Origin: GCA-2733415 sp964276095
GTDB taxonomy: Bacteria > Bacteroidota > Bacteroidia > Flavobacteriales > Flavobacteriaceae
Direction: 5' to 3'
Assembly (NCBI GenBank): GCA_964276095.1
Contig: CAXYDR010000003.1
Location: forward strand, 1,612,001 to 1,676,000
DNA: 64,000 bases
Shown: positions 1 through 8,208 of the stretch, piece after piece
Layout of the letters: the number at the start of each line of letters is the position of its first letter
Numbering within the stretch: position 1 is the stretch's first letter
The notes under the pieces: generated by a model
What the model was told of the DNA's origin: nothing
The model's database searches: none
What the model saw: the letters and a program-made list of their open reading frames with translations, nothing else
Program-made: the position numbers and the translations under genes

Positions 1-3000
1 AACATTAGATTTAGCGTATTACCCAGATCAAAGAGGGCCATATAATAATTATGATCCTGCGGTACAAACTTCGTTTGAAACAACGCCGTCTAATAACTGG
101 GCAGGAATTACACGTCAATTGACTACAACTGATTTTGAACAATCCAATGTGGAATATATGGAGTTTTGGGTTCAGGATCCATATCTTGATGGTATTAATG
201 TCTCTTCATCAACAGGTGGGAAACTAACCATAAACTTAGGGAGTATCTCTGAAGATGTATTAAGAGATGGACGTAAGTTGTATGAAAACGGATTACCAGA
301 GGATGGTAATGAATTGCCTACAAATGTAAATAGTACTCCTTGGGGGAATGTTCCTACTAATCAGGCATTAATTTACGCATTTGATTCAGAGGGTGTAGGG
401 AGAACAAATCAAGATGTTGGTTTAGATGGGTTAAATGATATTAAAGAAGCAGGAATTTATACAGCCAATCCATCATTGACTGATCCAGCTGGAGATAATT
501 ATGTGTATTATTTAAATACGCCAGGTTCGGTATTGGAACGATATTACAATTACAATGGAACACAAGGGAATTCTCCAGTAAGTGTTACTGATACGAATAG
601 AGGGTCTACAACTTTACCGGATGTAGAGGATTTAAATAGGGATAATACTATGAATACGATTGATAGTTACTATCAATATGAATTAGATATTACGCCTGCA
701 ATGGATTTAAATTCAAATTTTGTTAGAGACATAAAACCGTTTCAAAGACTAATGCCAAACGGTACAACAAAAAGTGGTAGATGGATTCAGTTTAGAGTGC
801 CTCTAAGAGGAACTCATGCTCAGTCAGTAAATGGAATTAGTGATTTTAGGTCTGTGCGTTTTATGCGTATGTTTTTAAGTGAGTTTTCTGAAAATGTAGT
901 ACTTCGTTTTGGAGCTTTAGAACTGGTTAGGGGAGATTGGAGAACTTATACGCAGTCGTTAGATTCGCAAACTGATAACTCAACCGATGCTACTGATTTT
1001 GAAGTAGGGGCTGTCAATACTCAAGAAAACCCTGGTTATATAGTTCCTCCAGGTATTGAATTGGAAGAATTGTATAGTAATAATACAGTATTGCGTCAAA
1101 ATGAACAATCACTATCACTTCGTGTAAAGAATTTAGAAGAAAAAGATGCAAGAGCAGTTTATAAAAATCTTAATATTGACATGTTGCAGTTTAAAAAAAT
1201 GCGAATGTTTATACATGCTGAAAGTATTGAAAATGCTCCAGCTCTTGGCGATAGGGAGTTAGCAGGTTTTTTAAGAATGGGTAATGATTTAACGAATAAT
1301 TACTATCAAATTGAAGTTCCATTAACACCATCATTACCTAGTATTTCTGCTACAGAGGTTTGGAAAGAGAGTAATGAAATCGATTTACAATTAGAGATTT
1401 TAAAGAGTATAAAAGCCTCAGGTATTAATACTTCAGGTATTGATACAGGTGTTAGGTATTTCGATTTACATAGGGACTCGGGTGAATTACTACCAGTAAC
1501 TTTGGATGGTAATGATATACCAACAACTATTATAGCTTCTGATATTAGGTATAGAGTTGCGATAAAAGGAAATCCTAGTTTAGGAAATATACGTAACCTA
1601 ATGTTAGGGGTTAGAAGTAATAATAATACACCTGTTTCTGGAGAAGTATGGTTTAATGAATTGCGTTTGTCTGATATGGATAATAAAGGAGGTTGGGCTG
1701 CTTTATTAAGTGCTGATGCCAATATTGCTGATTTTGCAACTGTTTCTGCCTCGGGTAAAAGGAGTACAGTTGGTTTTGGTTCTTTAGAGCAAGGTCCAAA
1801 CGAAAGAAGTAGAGATGATGTAAAACTGTATGATGTTGTAACTAATTTAAACATTGGGCAATTATTACCGAAAAAATGGGGAATAAAAATCCCGTTCAAT
1901 TATGGAGTTGGAGAGGAAATTATTACGCCTAAATACGATCCGTTATATCAAGATTTAGAGTTGCAAACAATTATAGATAAAGATCCAGAAAATGAGGAAT
2001 TCTATAAGGAAAGAGCTGAGGATTTTACAAAAAGAAAAAGCATTAACTTTATTGGAGTAAGAAAAGAACGTACCGGAGAAGCAAAACCAAGAGTATATGA
2101 TGTTGAAAACTTCACAGCTTCTTATTCTTATAATCAAGTAAATCATCGTGATTTTGAAGTGCAAAATTACTTAGAGCAAAATGTAAGAACAGGTTTAACT
2201 TATGGTTATGGTTTTCCAGAAAAAACTATTGAGCCGTTAAAGAAAATGAAGTTCACAAATAGAAGTAAATATTATAAGATATTAAAAGACGTTAATTTTA
2301 ATTTTTTACCTTCTAATATTTCTTTTAATTCGAACTTTTCAAGACAGTACAATAAACAGCGTTTTAGAGATGTAAACAATGTAGCTGGGATACCGTTACC
2401 TGATTTGTATAAGCGTAATTATATGTTTGATTGGCAATATAATATTAGCCATAATCTAACAAAGAAGTTGCAATTTAATTTTTCTGCAACTAGAAATAAC
2501 ATAGTTAAAAACTACATTACTAAGTCAGGATTAATTGATGAAGAAAACTCCGTTTGGGATGGTTTTTTCGAAACAGGGGATCCAAATAGGCATTCACAGC
2601 AATTTCAGTTGAATTATGAATTGCCATTGAATAAATTGCCAATGTTTAGTTTTTTAAAGTCTAATTATTCATATACAGGGGATTTCCAATGGCAAAAAGG
2701 GTCAGATGGATTAACTGCTGTCGCTGAACAAGATGAGTTTGGAGTGGATACTGGAAGAACTTTTAATTTAGGTAACTCTGTGCAAAATGCACAAACTCAT
2801 GACTTAAATACTTCTATGGATATGAATAGGTTTTATAAGTATGTTGGTTTAGAAAAGAAAAACTTCAAGAAAACATATGCAAGACAATTAAAACCTAAAA
2901 AGGATAGAAAAACTAAAAAACTAGATCGTTTTAAGAGTAAAGATTCCTTGTCAGAGAGTAAGCAATTAAGAGTTGATAAAAAAATAAAAACGTTAACAGA

Positions 3001-4435
3001 GCAATTAGGTGAAATAAGAACAAAAAGCAAAACAAAACCTAAAGCAAGTCTGTCTAATAAATTATTTAATTTTGGAGTCGGCGTTGTAACTTCTGTTAAA
3101 AAAATTCAAGTAAAGTACACTGAAAACAGTGGGAGTTATATACCAGGGTATACTAATGATGTTGGTTTTTTCGGTACATTAAAACCATCTTTAGGTTATA
3201 CTTTTGGTAGTCAGTCTGATGCTTTGCGTCATGAAGCTGCTAAGAAAGGTTGGTTAACGTTGTATCCGAGTTTTAATGAACAGTATACAAGTTCAAAAAA
3301 TAAGCAGTTAAATATCACCGCAAATATAGAGCCAATTAAGAAGTTAAAGATTGATCTAACAGCTAATAGAACTTATCAGCATAATTACACGGAAAACTAC
3401 CAAATTAATGGAGCGGATGTAAATGGTCTAAATGGGAGTTATCAAGCTTTGACACCAAATACATTTGGGAATTTCAATATCTCTACAATTTTAATTAAAA
3501 CAGCATTCACAAAAAGTGATGAAACTGGTTCTGAGGTCTTTGAAACATTCAAATCTAATAGAAAGGATATTGCTTTTCGTTTAGCACAGCAAGCAGGGAT
3601 TGATGTAAGTAATCCATCTAATTTAGATATTGAGGGGTATCCAAAGGGGTTTGGTAAAACGAGTCAGAAAGTATTATTGCCATCATTTTTAGCAGCTTAT
3701 TCTGGTAAAGATGTAAGTAAAGAGAAAACAGGAATATTCAAAAATGTTCCTTTGCCTAACTGGTCGATGAAGTATACTGGCTTAATGGATACAAAGTGGT
3801 TTAAGGAAAACTTTAAACGTTTTTCATTGGCTCACGGATATAAATCAGGATATACAGTAAATCAGTTTAGAACAAACCTAGAGTTGCAGGCAAACCCAGG
3901 AGATAATATTGATCAAGCTGGAAACTTTAAAAGTGAAACGATTTTATCTAATGTGAATTTAACAGAGCAATTCAGTCCGCTTTTCAAAATTGAAATGGAA
4001 ATGAAAAATTCTGTAAAAATCGGTTTGGAGATGAGAAAAGATAGAGCATTGTCATTAAGTTTTGATAATGGATTATTGACAGAAATTAAAGGAAATGAAT
4101 ATGTACTTGGTTTAGGGTATAGGATTAAAGATTTAAAATTTAAAACCAAGTTATTAGGGAAGAAACAAACTTTGTCTGGTGACTTAAACTTAAAAGCAGA
4201 CTTGTCTTTAAGAAACAATAAAACTATTGTTCGTTATCTTGATATTGAAAACAATCAAATTACTGCTGGACAGAAACTGTGGAGTGGTACTTTTAAGGCT
4301 GATTATGCTTTAACTAAAAACTTTACGACACTATTTTATCTAGACTATACGTTTTCAGAATCAGAAATATCAACATCATTTCCTCAAACAACAATGAGAG
4401 GTGGTTTTACTTTGAGGTATAATTTTGGTAATTAA
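1..4435 (+). CDS. sprA: SprA, T9SS outer-membrane translocon (5'-truncated by the window)
   Basis: SprA is the giant outer-membrane beta-barrel that forms the type IX secretion conduit and is needed for gliding in flavobacteria. About 1,477 C-terminal residues are visible; the family is usually around 2,400, so the start lies before the window. The reading frame is open from base 2 (it begins TLDLAYYPDQRGPYN), so a start at the TTG near position 119 would be an artefact. The C-terminus has the aromatic, alternating beta-strand pattern of a barrel and ends in an F/N residue pair (TLRYNFGN). gcvH follows after 95 bases, the usual flavobacterial neighbour. Identification rests on recognised family sequence and on context. 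Confidence 0.93.
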   Translation, partial: TLDLAYYPDQRGPYNNYDPAVQTSFETTPSNNWAGITRQLTTTDFEQSNVEYMEFWVQDPYLDGINVSSSTGGKLTINLGSISEDVLRDGRKLYENGLPEDGNELPTNVNSTPWGNVPTNQALIYAFDSEGVGRTNQDVGLDGLNDIKEAGIYTANPSLTDPAGDNYVYYLNTPGSVLERYYNYNGTQGNSPVSVTDTNRGSTTLPDVEDLNRDNTMNTIDSYYQYELDITPAMDLNSNFVRDIKPFQRLMPNGTTKSGRWIQFRVPLRGTHAQSVNGISDFRSVRFMRMFLSEFSENVVLRFGALELVRGDWRTYTQSLDSQTDNSTDATDFEVGAVNTQENPGYIVPPGIELEELYSNNTVLRQNEQSLSLRVKNLEEKDARAVYKNLNIDMLQFKKMRMFIHAESIENAPALGDRELAGFLRMGNDLTNNYYQIEVPLTPSLPSISATEVWKESNEIDLQLEILKSIKASGINTSGIDTGVRYFDLHRDSGELLPVTLDGNDIPTTIIASDIRYRVAIKGNPSLGNIRNLMLGVRSNNNTPVSGEVWFNELRLSDMDNKGGWAALLSADANIADFATVSASGKRSTVGFGSLEQGPNERSRDDVKLYDVVTNLNIGQLLPKKWGIKIPFNYGVGEEIITPKYDPLYQDLELQTIIDKDPENEEFYKERAEDFTKRKSINFIGVRKERTGEAKPRVYDVENFTASYSYNQVNHRDFEVQNYLEQNVRTGLTYGYGFPEKTIEPLKKMKFTNRSKYYKILKDVNFNFLPSNISFNSNFSRQYNKQRFRDVNNVAGIPLPDLYKRNYMFDWQYNISHNLTKKLQFNFSATRNNIVKNYITKSGLIDEENSVWDGFFETGDPNRHSQQFQLNYELPLNKLPMFSFLKSNYSYTGDFQWQKGSDGLTAVAEQDEFGVDTGRTFNLGNSVQNAQTHDLNTSMDMNRFYKYVGLEKKNFKKTYARQLKPKKDRKTKKLDRFKSKDSLSESKQLRVDKKIKTLTEQLGEIRTKSKTKPKASLSNKLFNFGVGVVTSVKKIQVKYTENSGSYIPGYTNDVGFFGTLKPSLGYTFGSQSDALRHEAAKKGWLTLYPSFNEQYTSSKNKQLNITANIEPIKKLKIDLTANRTYQHNYTENYQINGADVNGLNGSYQALTPNTFGNFNISTILIKTAFTKSDETGSEVFETFKSNRKDIAFRLAQQAGIDVSNPSNLDIEGYPKGFGKTSQKVLLPSFLAAYSGKDVSKEKTGIFKNVPLPNWSMKYTGLMDTKWFKENFKRFSLAHGYKSGYTVNQFRTNLELQANPGDNIDQAGNFKSETILSNVNLTEQFSPLFKIEMEMKNSVKIGLEMRKDRALSLSFDNGLLTEIKGNEYVLGLGYRIKDLKFKTKLLGKKQTLSGDLNLKADLSLRNNKTIVRYLDIENNQITAGQKLWSGTFKADYALTKNFTTLFYLDYTFSESEISTSFPQTTMRGGFTLRYNFGN

Positions 4436-4530
4436 TTATCAATTAATCAGAAAAAATTAGCATTAAGTTTGAATAGTCAGAAGTATAAATTATTTTTGTC
4501 AAGAATTAAAAACTATTAAACAGCAATACA

Positions 4531-4911
4531 ATGAATTTTCCAGAAGAATTAAAATATACAAGTGACCACGAATGGGTAAAGGTTGAAGGTGATGTCGTAA
4601 CAATTGGTATTACAGATTTTGCCCAAAAGGAATTAGGGGATATTGTTTATGTTGAAGTTGATACTTTAGATGAAACGTTAGATAAAGAAGAGGTTTTCGG
4701 AACCGTAGAAGCAGTTAAAACTGTGTCTGATTTATTTTTACCAGTTGCTGGTGAAATTATTGAGTTTAACGAGTCGTTAGAAGATGAGCCAGAAAAAGTA
4801 AATACTGATCCTTATGGAGACGGTTGGATGGTTAAAGTAAAAGTTAGTGATGTTTCTCAGTTGGAAGAATTGTTAACTGTAGCAGCATATAAAGAATTAA
4901 TTGGTGCTTAG
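4531..4911 (+). CDS. gcvH: Glycine cleavage system H protein
   Basis: GcvH is the lipoyl carrier that shuttles the aminomethyl group between the P, T and L proteins of the glycine cleavage system in the cytoplasm. The 126-residue length is typical. The lipoylation motif GTVEAVKTVSDL places the modified lysine at about K63, and the N-terminal YTSDHEWV is characteristic. The ATG start gives the conserved N-terminus. Its last 11 bases overlap the next gene, so translation is probably coupled. P, T and L genes are not in the window. Confidence 0.97.
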   Translation: MNFPEELKYTSDHEWVKVEGDVVTIGITDFAQKELGDIVYVEVDTLDETLDKEEVFGTVEAVKTVSDLFLPVAGEIIEFNESLEDEPEKVNTDPYGDGWMVKVKVSDVSQLEELLTVAAYKELIGA

Positions 4912-5293
4912 TAAGCAAAAATTATTTTTAATAGCAATAACGTACACAGTATTTGTGTGCGTTATTAGTTTAGTAAAGGTTCAAAGTCCAGTTAAAATTA
5001 CTATCAGTAATCTGGATAAGTTGGTGCACTTCGGAATCTATTTTATTTTCACAATAGTTTGGTTTGGGTACTTTTCTGGTACTGTATTAAAAAAACCAAT
5101 TTTCAAAGGTGTACTAAAAGCTTCATTGCTGGCTTTTTTTGTAGGAGTAAGCATTGAGGTTATTCAGCAATTATTTACAAAAGTGCGTTCAGGTGATGTA
5201 AATGATGTATTGGCAAATAGTTTAGGTATACTAATGGCAGTATTTTTATTATATCAAATTAAAAAATATAAGGAGTTAAAATCAGTTAAATAG
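4901..5293 (+). CDS. VanZ-like family membrane protein
   Basis: This 130-residue membrane protein has about four hydrophobic segments. It carries the VanZ-like signature of conserved polar residues within and between helices: DKLVHFGIYF, then SIEVIQQLF, then R-SGDVNDVLANSLG. VanZ-like proteins were named for low-level teicoplanin resistance, but most chromosomal members have no known role, so resistance should not be inferred. It starts inside the end of gcvH in another frame. The sprA-gcvH-vanZ order is commonly seen in flavobacteria. Confidence 0.85.
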   Translation: MVLSKQKLFLIAITYTVFVCVISLVKVQSPVKITISNLDKLVHFGIYFIFTIVWFGYFSGTVLKKPIFKGVLKASLLAFFVGVSIEVIQQLFTKVRSGDVNDVLANSLGILMAVFLLYQIKKYKELKSVK

Positions 5294-5347
5294 TTGCATA
5301 TTTCACTAATATTTGGTTATTTTAGCACCTATTAAATATAAAGAATA

Positions 5348-6070
5348 ATGGAATTAAAGAAAAATCCTAAAGCAGATATCAAAAAAAACAGCTCGTTTTA
5401 TTACGCTGTTGGTATTGCTGCAGTAATGTTAATTACCTTTTTAGCATTAAACCATAAGACATACGATAAAATTGATTTCGATATAGCTTCACTTGATATG
5501 GGTGATTTAGACGAAGAAGAAATTCCGTTAACAGAGATATTACAAACACCACCACCGCCACCGCCACCACCAGCTGCTCCAGAAGTAATTGAGATAGTTG
5601 AAGATGAGGAAGAGATTGAGGAAACTGTAATAGAATCTACTGAAACTGATGATGCAGAAGAAATTGTTGAGATAGAGGAAGTGGAAGTTGAGGAAGTAGA
5701 AGAAGATGTAGAGGTTCCTTTTTCAATTATTGAAAATGTTCCTGTTTTTCCAGGTTGTGAAAAGAAAAAAAATAATAAAGACCGTAGAGACTGTATGTCT
5801 CAAAAGATATCTAAATATGTGAGTAAAAAATTCAATACAGAATTAGCTTCAGATTTAGGTTTAACGGGACGTCAAAAAATATTAGTTGCTTTTAAAATTG
5901 ATAAAACAGGTAATATTGTTGGGGTTCGTGCAAGAGCACCGCATCCAGCATTAAAAAATGAAGCGGAAAGAATTATTAAAAGTCTTCCTAAAATGAAACC
6001 AGGAAGACAGAGAGGAAAAAGTGTAACAGTACCATATTCCTTACCAATAATTTTCGCAGTAGAAGATTAA
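5348..6070 (+). CDS. Energy transducer TonB (proline-rich paralogue)
   Basis: TonB transmits the proton-motive force from ExbB/ExbD to outer-membrane TonB-dependent receptors. In order there is a short cytoplasmic N-terminus, one membrane anchor (about residues 18-37), a run of eight prolines (about 68-75), a very acidic E/V-rich spacer and a TonB C-terminal domain (about 130-240). That domain contains FPGCE...C, VRARAPHPALKNEA and LPKMKPG. It is the first of three adjacent tonB genes and the only one with the classical poly-proline linker. A strong terminator follows. Confidence 0.93.
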   Translation: MELKKNPKADIKKNSSFYYAVGIAAVMLITFLALNHKTYDKIDFDIASLDMGDLDEEEIPLTEILQTPPPPPPPPAAPEVIEIVEDEEEIEETVIESTETDDAEEIVEIEEVEVEEVEEDVEVPFSIIENVPVFPGCEKKKNNKDRRDCMSQKISKYVSKKFNTELASDLGLTGRQKILVAFKIDKTGNIVGVRARAPHPALKNEAERIIKSLPKMKPGRQRGKSVTVPYSLPIIFAVED

Positions 6071-6103
6071 TTAGTATATAATTATATAATTATATAGTTA
6101 AAA

Positions 6104-6132
6104 ATCCCGAGCAATGCTCGGGATTTTTTTTT
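6104..6132 (+). terminator. Rho-independent terminator after first tonB
   Basis: A 9-bp perfect stem (ATCCCGAGC / GCTCGGGAT) with a 3-nt loop is followed by a run of nine T. It ends the sprA-gcvH-vanZ-tonB transcription unit. Confidence 0.92.
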
Positions 6133-6147
6133 GGTACACTTCTTGTG
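6131..6147 (+). promoter_or_regulatory. Possible sigma-54-type promoter upstream of second tonB
   Basis: The block TTGGTACACTTCTTGTG resembles the sigma-54 -24/-12 pattern (TGGCAC-N5-TTGC): GG and GT are 10 bases apart, with C changed to T at two positions. An almost identical block stands at 7201, at nearly the same distance from the third tonB. The conservation is seen directly; assignment to sigma-54 is inference. It could instead be duplicated flanking DNA with another promoter function. Confidence 0.4.
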
Positions 6148-6246
6148 TTTAGAATTCTTAACATTAAGTTTTTCTTAACATAAAAGTTGGCGCTATTTAA
6201 GTAAAGGAAAAACTGTAATGATTCTTTTAACTAAAACCATATAATT

Positions 6247-7038
6247 ATGAATTTAAACATTCTAAAAAAACAAGAAGCTACTAAAGAAGTAGCACTCTCT
6301 TTAAGAGAAAAGAAGCATCAAGCAAATTTACGAAAAAACAATGGACTCTATTTTCAAGTTGGACTAATTGCTGCATTGTTTATTGTATTTGGGGTATTTC
6401 AATTAAGATTTGATAAAAAGGAAATAGTATTTAACTCTCCAGTTATTGATGATGCTATTGAATTAAGTACAATGCCTAGGGATTATATTATTGAGGAAAA
6501 CATGCCTAAGGAGATTGAAAAACCAGCTGCTGTTACAAAACCGGAATCTTTTGAAAACCCTAAGGTAGTTGATAATGATGAGCCAGTTTTGGACAATGTG
6601 ATTAAAACACCCCCTGTGGTTGTGGATAAAGCCCCAGATATAGGAGATATACAAGTAGATGATCTTCCTCCAGTTATAGATACAGTTCCTGTTTCTCTAG
6701 TAAGTGATTATCCCGAATATCCTGGCTGTGATAAGTTTTCTAATAAAGAAAGAAAGTTCGAATGTTTTCAGCAAAAAATAGCGAAACATATTAAAAGAAA
6801 ATTTAATAGTGATATTGCTGCAGAAAATGGGCTTTCTGGAATTCAAAAAATAACGATATTATTTACAATTAATCACGAAGGTGATATAGTAGATATTAAA
6901 GCAAGAGCGCCGCATCCGGAATTGCAAAAAGAAGCAATAAAAGCTGTAAGGTCTTTGCCGAAAATGAAGCCAGCTAAACAAGGGTATAAAAAAGTAAATG
7001 TAACTTATGCTTTACCTGTACTTTTTAAAGTAGATTAA
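6247..7038 (+). CDS. Energy transducer TonB (second paralogue)
   Basis: This 263-residue TonB-family protein has a single membrane anchor (about residues 36-53, GLYFQVGLIAALFIVFGVF) and a spacer rich in P, V and D that lacks a poly-proline run. Its C-terminal TonB domain is closely related to the preceding and following genes (YPEYPGCDKFSNKERKFECF, IKARAPHPELQ, LPKMKPA). The conserved N-terminal block LREKKHQANLRKNNGLYF is shared with the third copy, marking these two as the more recent duplicates. It lies in its own transcription unit after a terminator. Confidence 0.92.
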   Translation: MNLNILKKQEATKEVALSLREKKHQANLRKNNGLYFQVGLIAALFIVFGVFQLRFDKKEIVFNSPVIDDAIELSTMPRDYIIEENMPKEIEKPAAVTKPESFENPKVVDNDEPVLDNVIKTPPVVVDKAPDIGDIQVDDLPPVIDTVPVSLVSDYPEYPGCDKFSNKERKFECFQQKIAKHIKRKFNSDIAAENGLSGIQKITILFTINHEGDIVDIKARAPHPELQKEAIKAVRSLPKMKPAKQGYKKVNVTYALPVLFKVD

Positions 7039-7083
7039 GGTTGTGTGTTGTGCCTTCAAAAAGAAAATGTTTTAAACGATATT

Positions 7084-7114
7084 AAAGTCCTGTTTTATAA
7101 GCAGGATTTTTTTT
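7084..7114 (+). terminator. Weak terminator after second tonB
   Basis: A short stem (TCCTG / CAGGA) with a 9-nt loop is followed by eight or more T. A decayed relative of the same sequence (CCCTGTTTTATAAATATGATTTTTT) lies after the third tonB near 8128, so the duplication that made the pair included its 3' flank. Confidence 0.55.
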
Positions 7115-7200
7115 GTGATTTAACGGGTCTAGGTTATTATGCGATTTTGTGTCTATGCGCCGTAAACATTACTGTTATTCAGTTTGTTGCGTTTGTTATT

Positions 7201-7217
7201 TTGGTACACTTATTGTG
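7201..7217 (+). promoter_or_regulatory. Possible sigma-54-type promoter upstream of third tonB
   Basis: TTGGTACACTTATTGTG matches the block at 6131 at 16 of 17 positions and lies 112 bases before the start codon, against 116 for the second tonB. The GG-N10-GT spacing fits a degenerate -24/-12 element. Between the two blocks and their genes the sequence is much less conserved, which argues for function but does not prove it. Confidence 0.4.
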
Positions 7218-7312
7218 CTTTTTATAATAGATTAAACATTTATATTAAAAAAGAAGTCTATACAGCTCAATAAAAAATAGTTGTCAATGATTTTAGATTA
7301 AAACGTTCGGTT

Positions 7313-8086
7313 ATGAAACCGCAAATAAAAAAAATAAAGCTTTCGTTAAGTGAGAAGAAGCGCTTGTCAAATGTGCCAAAAAATAACGGACTTTATTTTA
7401 TAATAGGATTGGTAACTATACTGGTTATTGTGTTTGTTTTATTTCAGATGAAATTTGAAACAAAAATAATTGTTATTGATAAACCTATCATTGATGTTTC
7501 TTCTGATGAAAACATTGTCCCTCCTGATTTTGTTTTAGAAAAAAAAATCCTTGAGTTGCCTTTAGAGGAAGTTAATAGAATTCATATACAGGAATTAACT
7601 ACTATTAAAGTGGTTGAAGATGATGAAGACGTGCTACCTACAGTAATTTATGATTCGTCAGTAATAGTTAAAAGAGCACCTCGTATTGCCGATGTATCTG
7701 TTGTGGGTATAGAAGAAGATGTAGATCCAATTCCTATTTCTTTAGTTAGTGAATTGCCCGTTTTTCCAGGCTGTGAGTCAGTAATAGATAAGGAAAAAAA
7801 ATTTGAGTGTTTTCAGAAAAATTTATCAAATCATATTCTTCGAAATTTTAATAATGAGCTAGCAATTGAGTATGGTCTTACTGGAAAACATAAAATAATG
7901 GTAACATTTGTTATAAATACTTTTGGTGATGTAGTAAATATAAAGGCGAGAGCGCCACATCCTGAATTAAAAAAAGAAGTGATTAAAGCGGTGAATTCAT
8001 TGCCTAAAATGAAACCTGCTCAACAAGGTTTTAAAAAGGTAAGTGTTACTTATGCATTACCGGTAATATTTAAAGTAGATAAATAG
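7313..8086 (+). CDS. Energy transducer TonB (third paralogue)
   Basis: This 257-residue protein has the same plan as the preceding gene: a basic N-terminus, one membrane anchor (about residues 28-46), an acidic/hydrophobic spacer without poly-proline and a C-terminal TonB domain (LPVFPGCES...ECF, IKARAPHPELKKEVIKAVNSLPKMKPA). It is the closest relative of the second copy. Such expansions are common in Bacteroidota, which use many SusC-type and other TonB-dependent receptors. Which receptor each copy serves cannot be seen here. Confidence 0.92.
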   Translation: MKPQIKKIKLSLSEKKRLSNVPKNNGLYFIIGLVTILVIVFVLFQMKFETKIIVIDKPIIDVSSDENIVPPDFVLEKKILELPLEEVNRIHIQELTTIKVVEDDEDVLPTVIYDSSVIVKRAPRIADVSVVGIEEDVDPIPISLVSELPVFPGCESVIDKEKKFECFQKNLSNHILRNFNNELAIEYGLTGKHKIMVTFVINTFGDVVNIKARAPHPELKKEVIKAVNSLPKMKPAQQGFKKVSVTYALPVIFKVDK

Positions 8087-8208
8087 CTTAATAGATGTGT
8101 GTATAAAAGGGTTAAAATAGATGAAGCCCTGTTTTATAAATATGATTTTTTATGCACTAGAAGCACATAAAAGTATTTGTTGTATTTTCGCTCAATCAAA
8201 TAAGACAC

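Noticed and set aside
119..121. TTG as start codon of sprA
   Set aside because: The frame is open to the window edge and already encodes SprA-like sequence before it; the gene is simply cut.
4901..5293. VanZ-like gene as an antibiotic resistance determinant
   Set aside because: Chromosomal VanZ-like genes are widespread without resistance, and no van operon is near.
7045..7227. 60-codon frame between two tonB genes
   Set aside because: It spans a terminator and a duplicated promoter-like block, and its composition is not protein-like.
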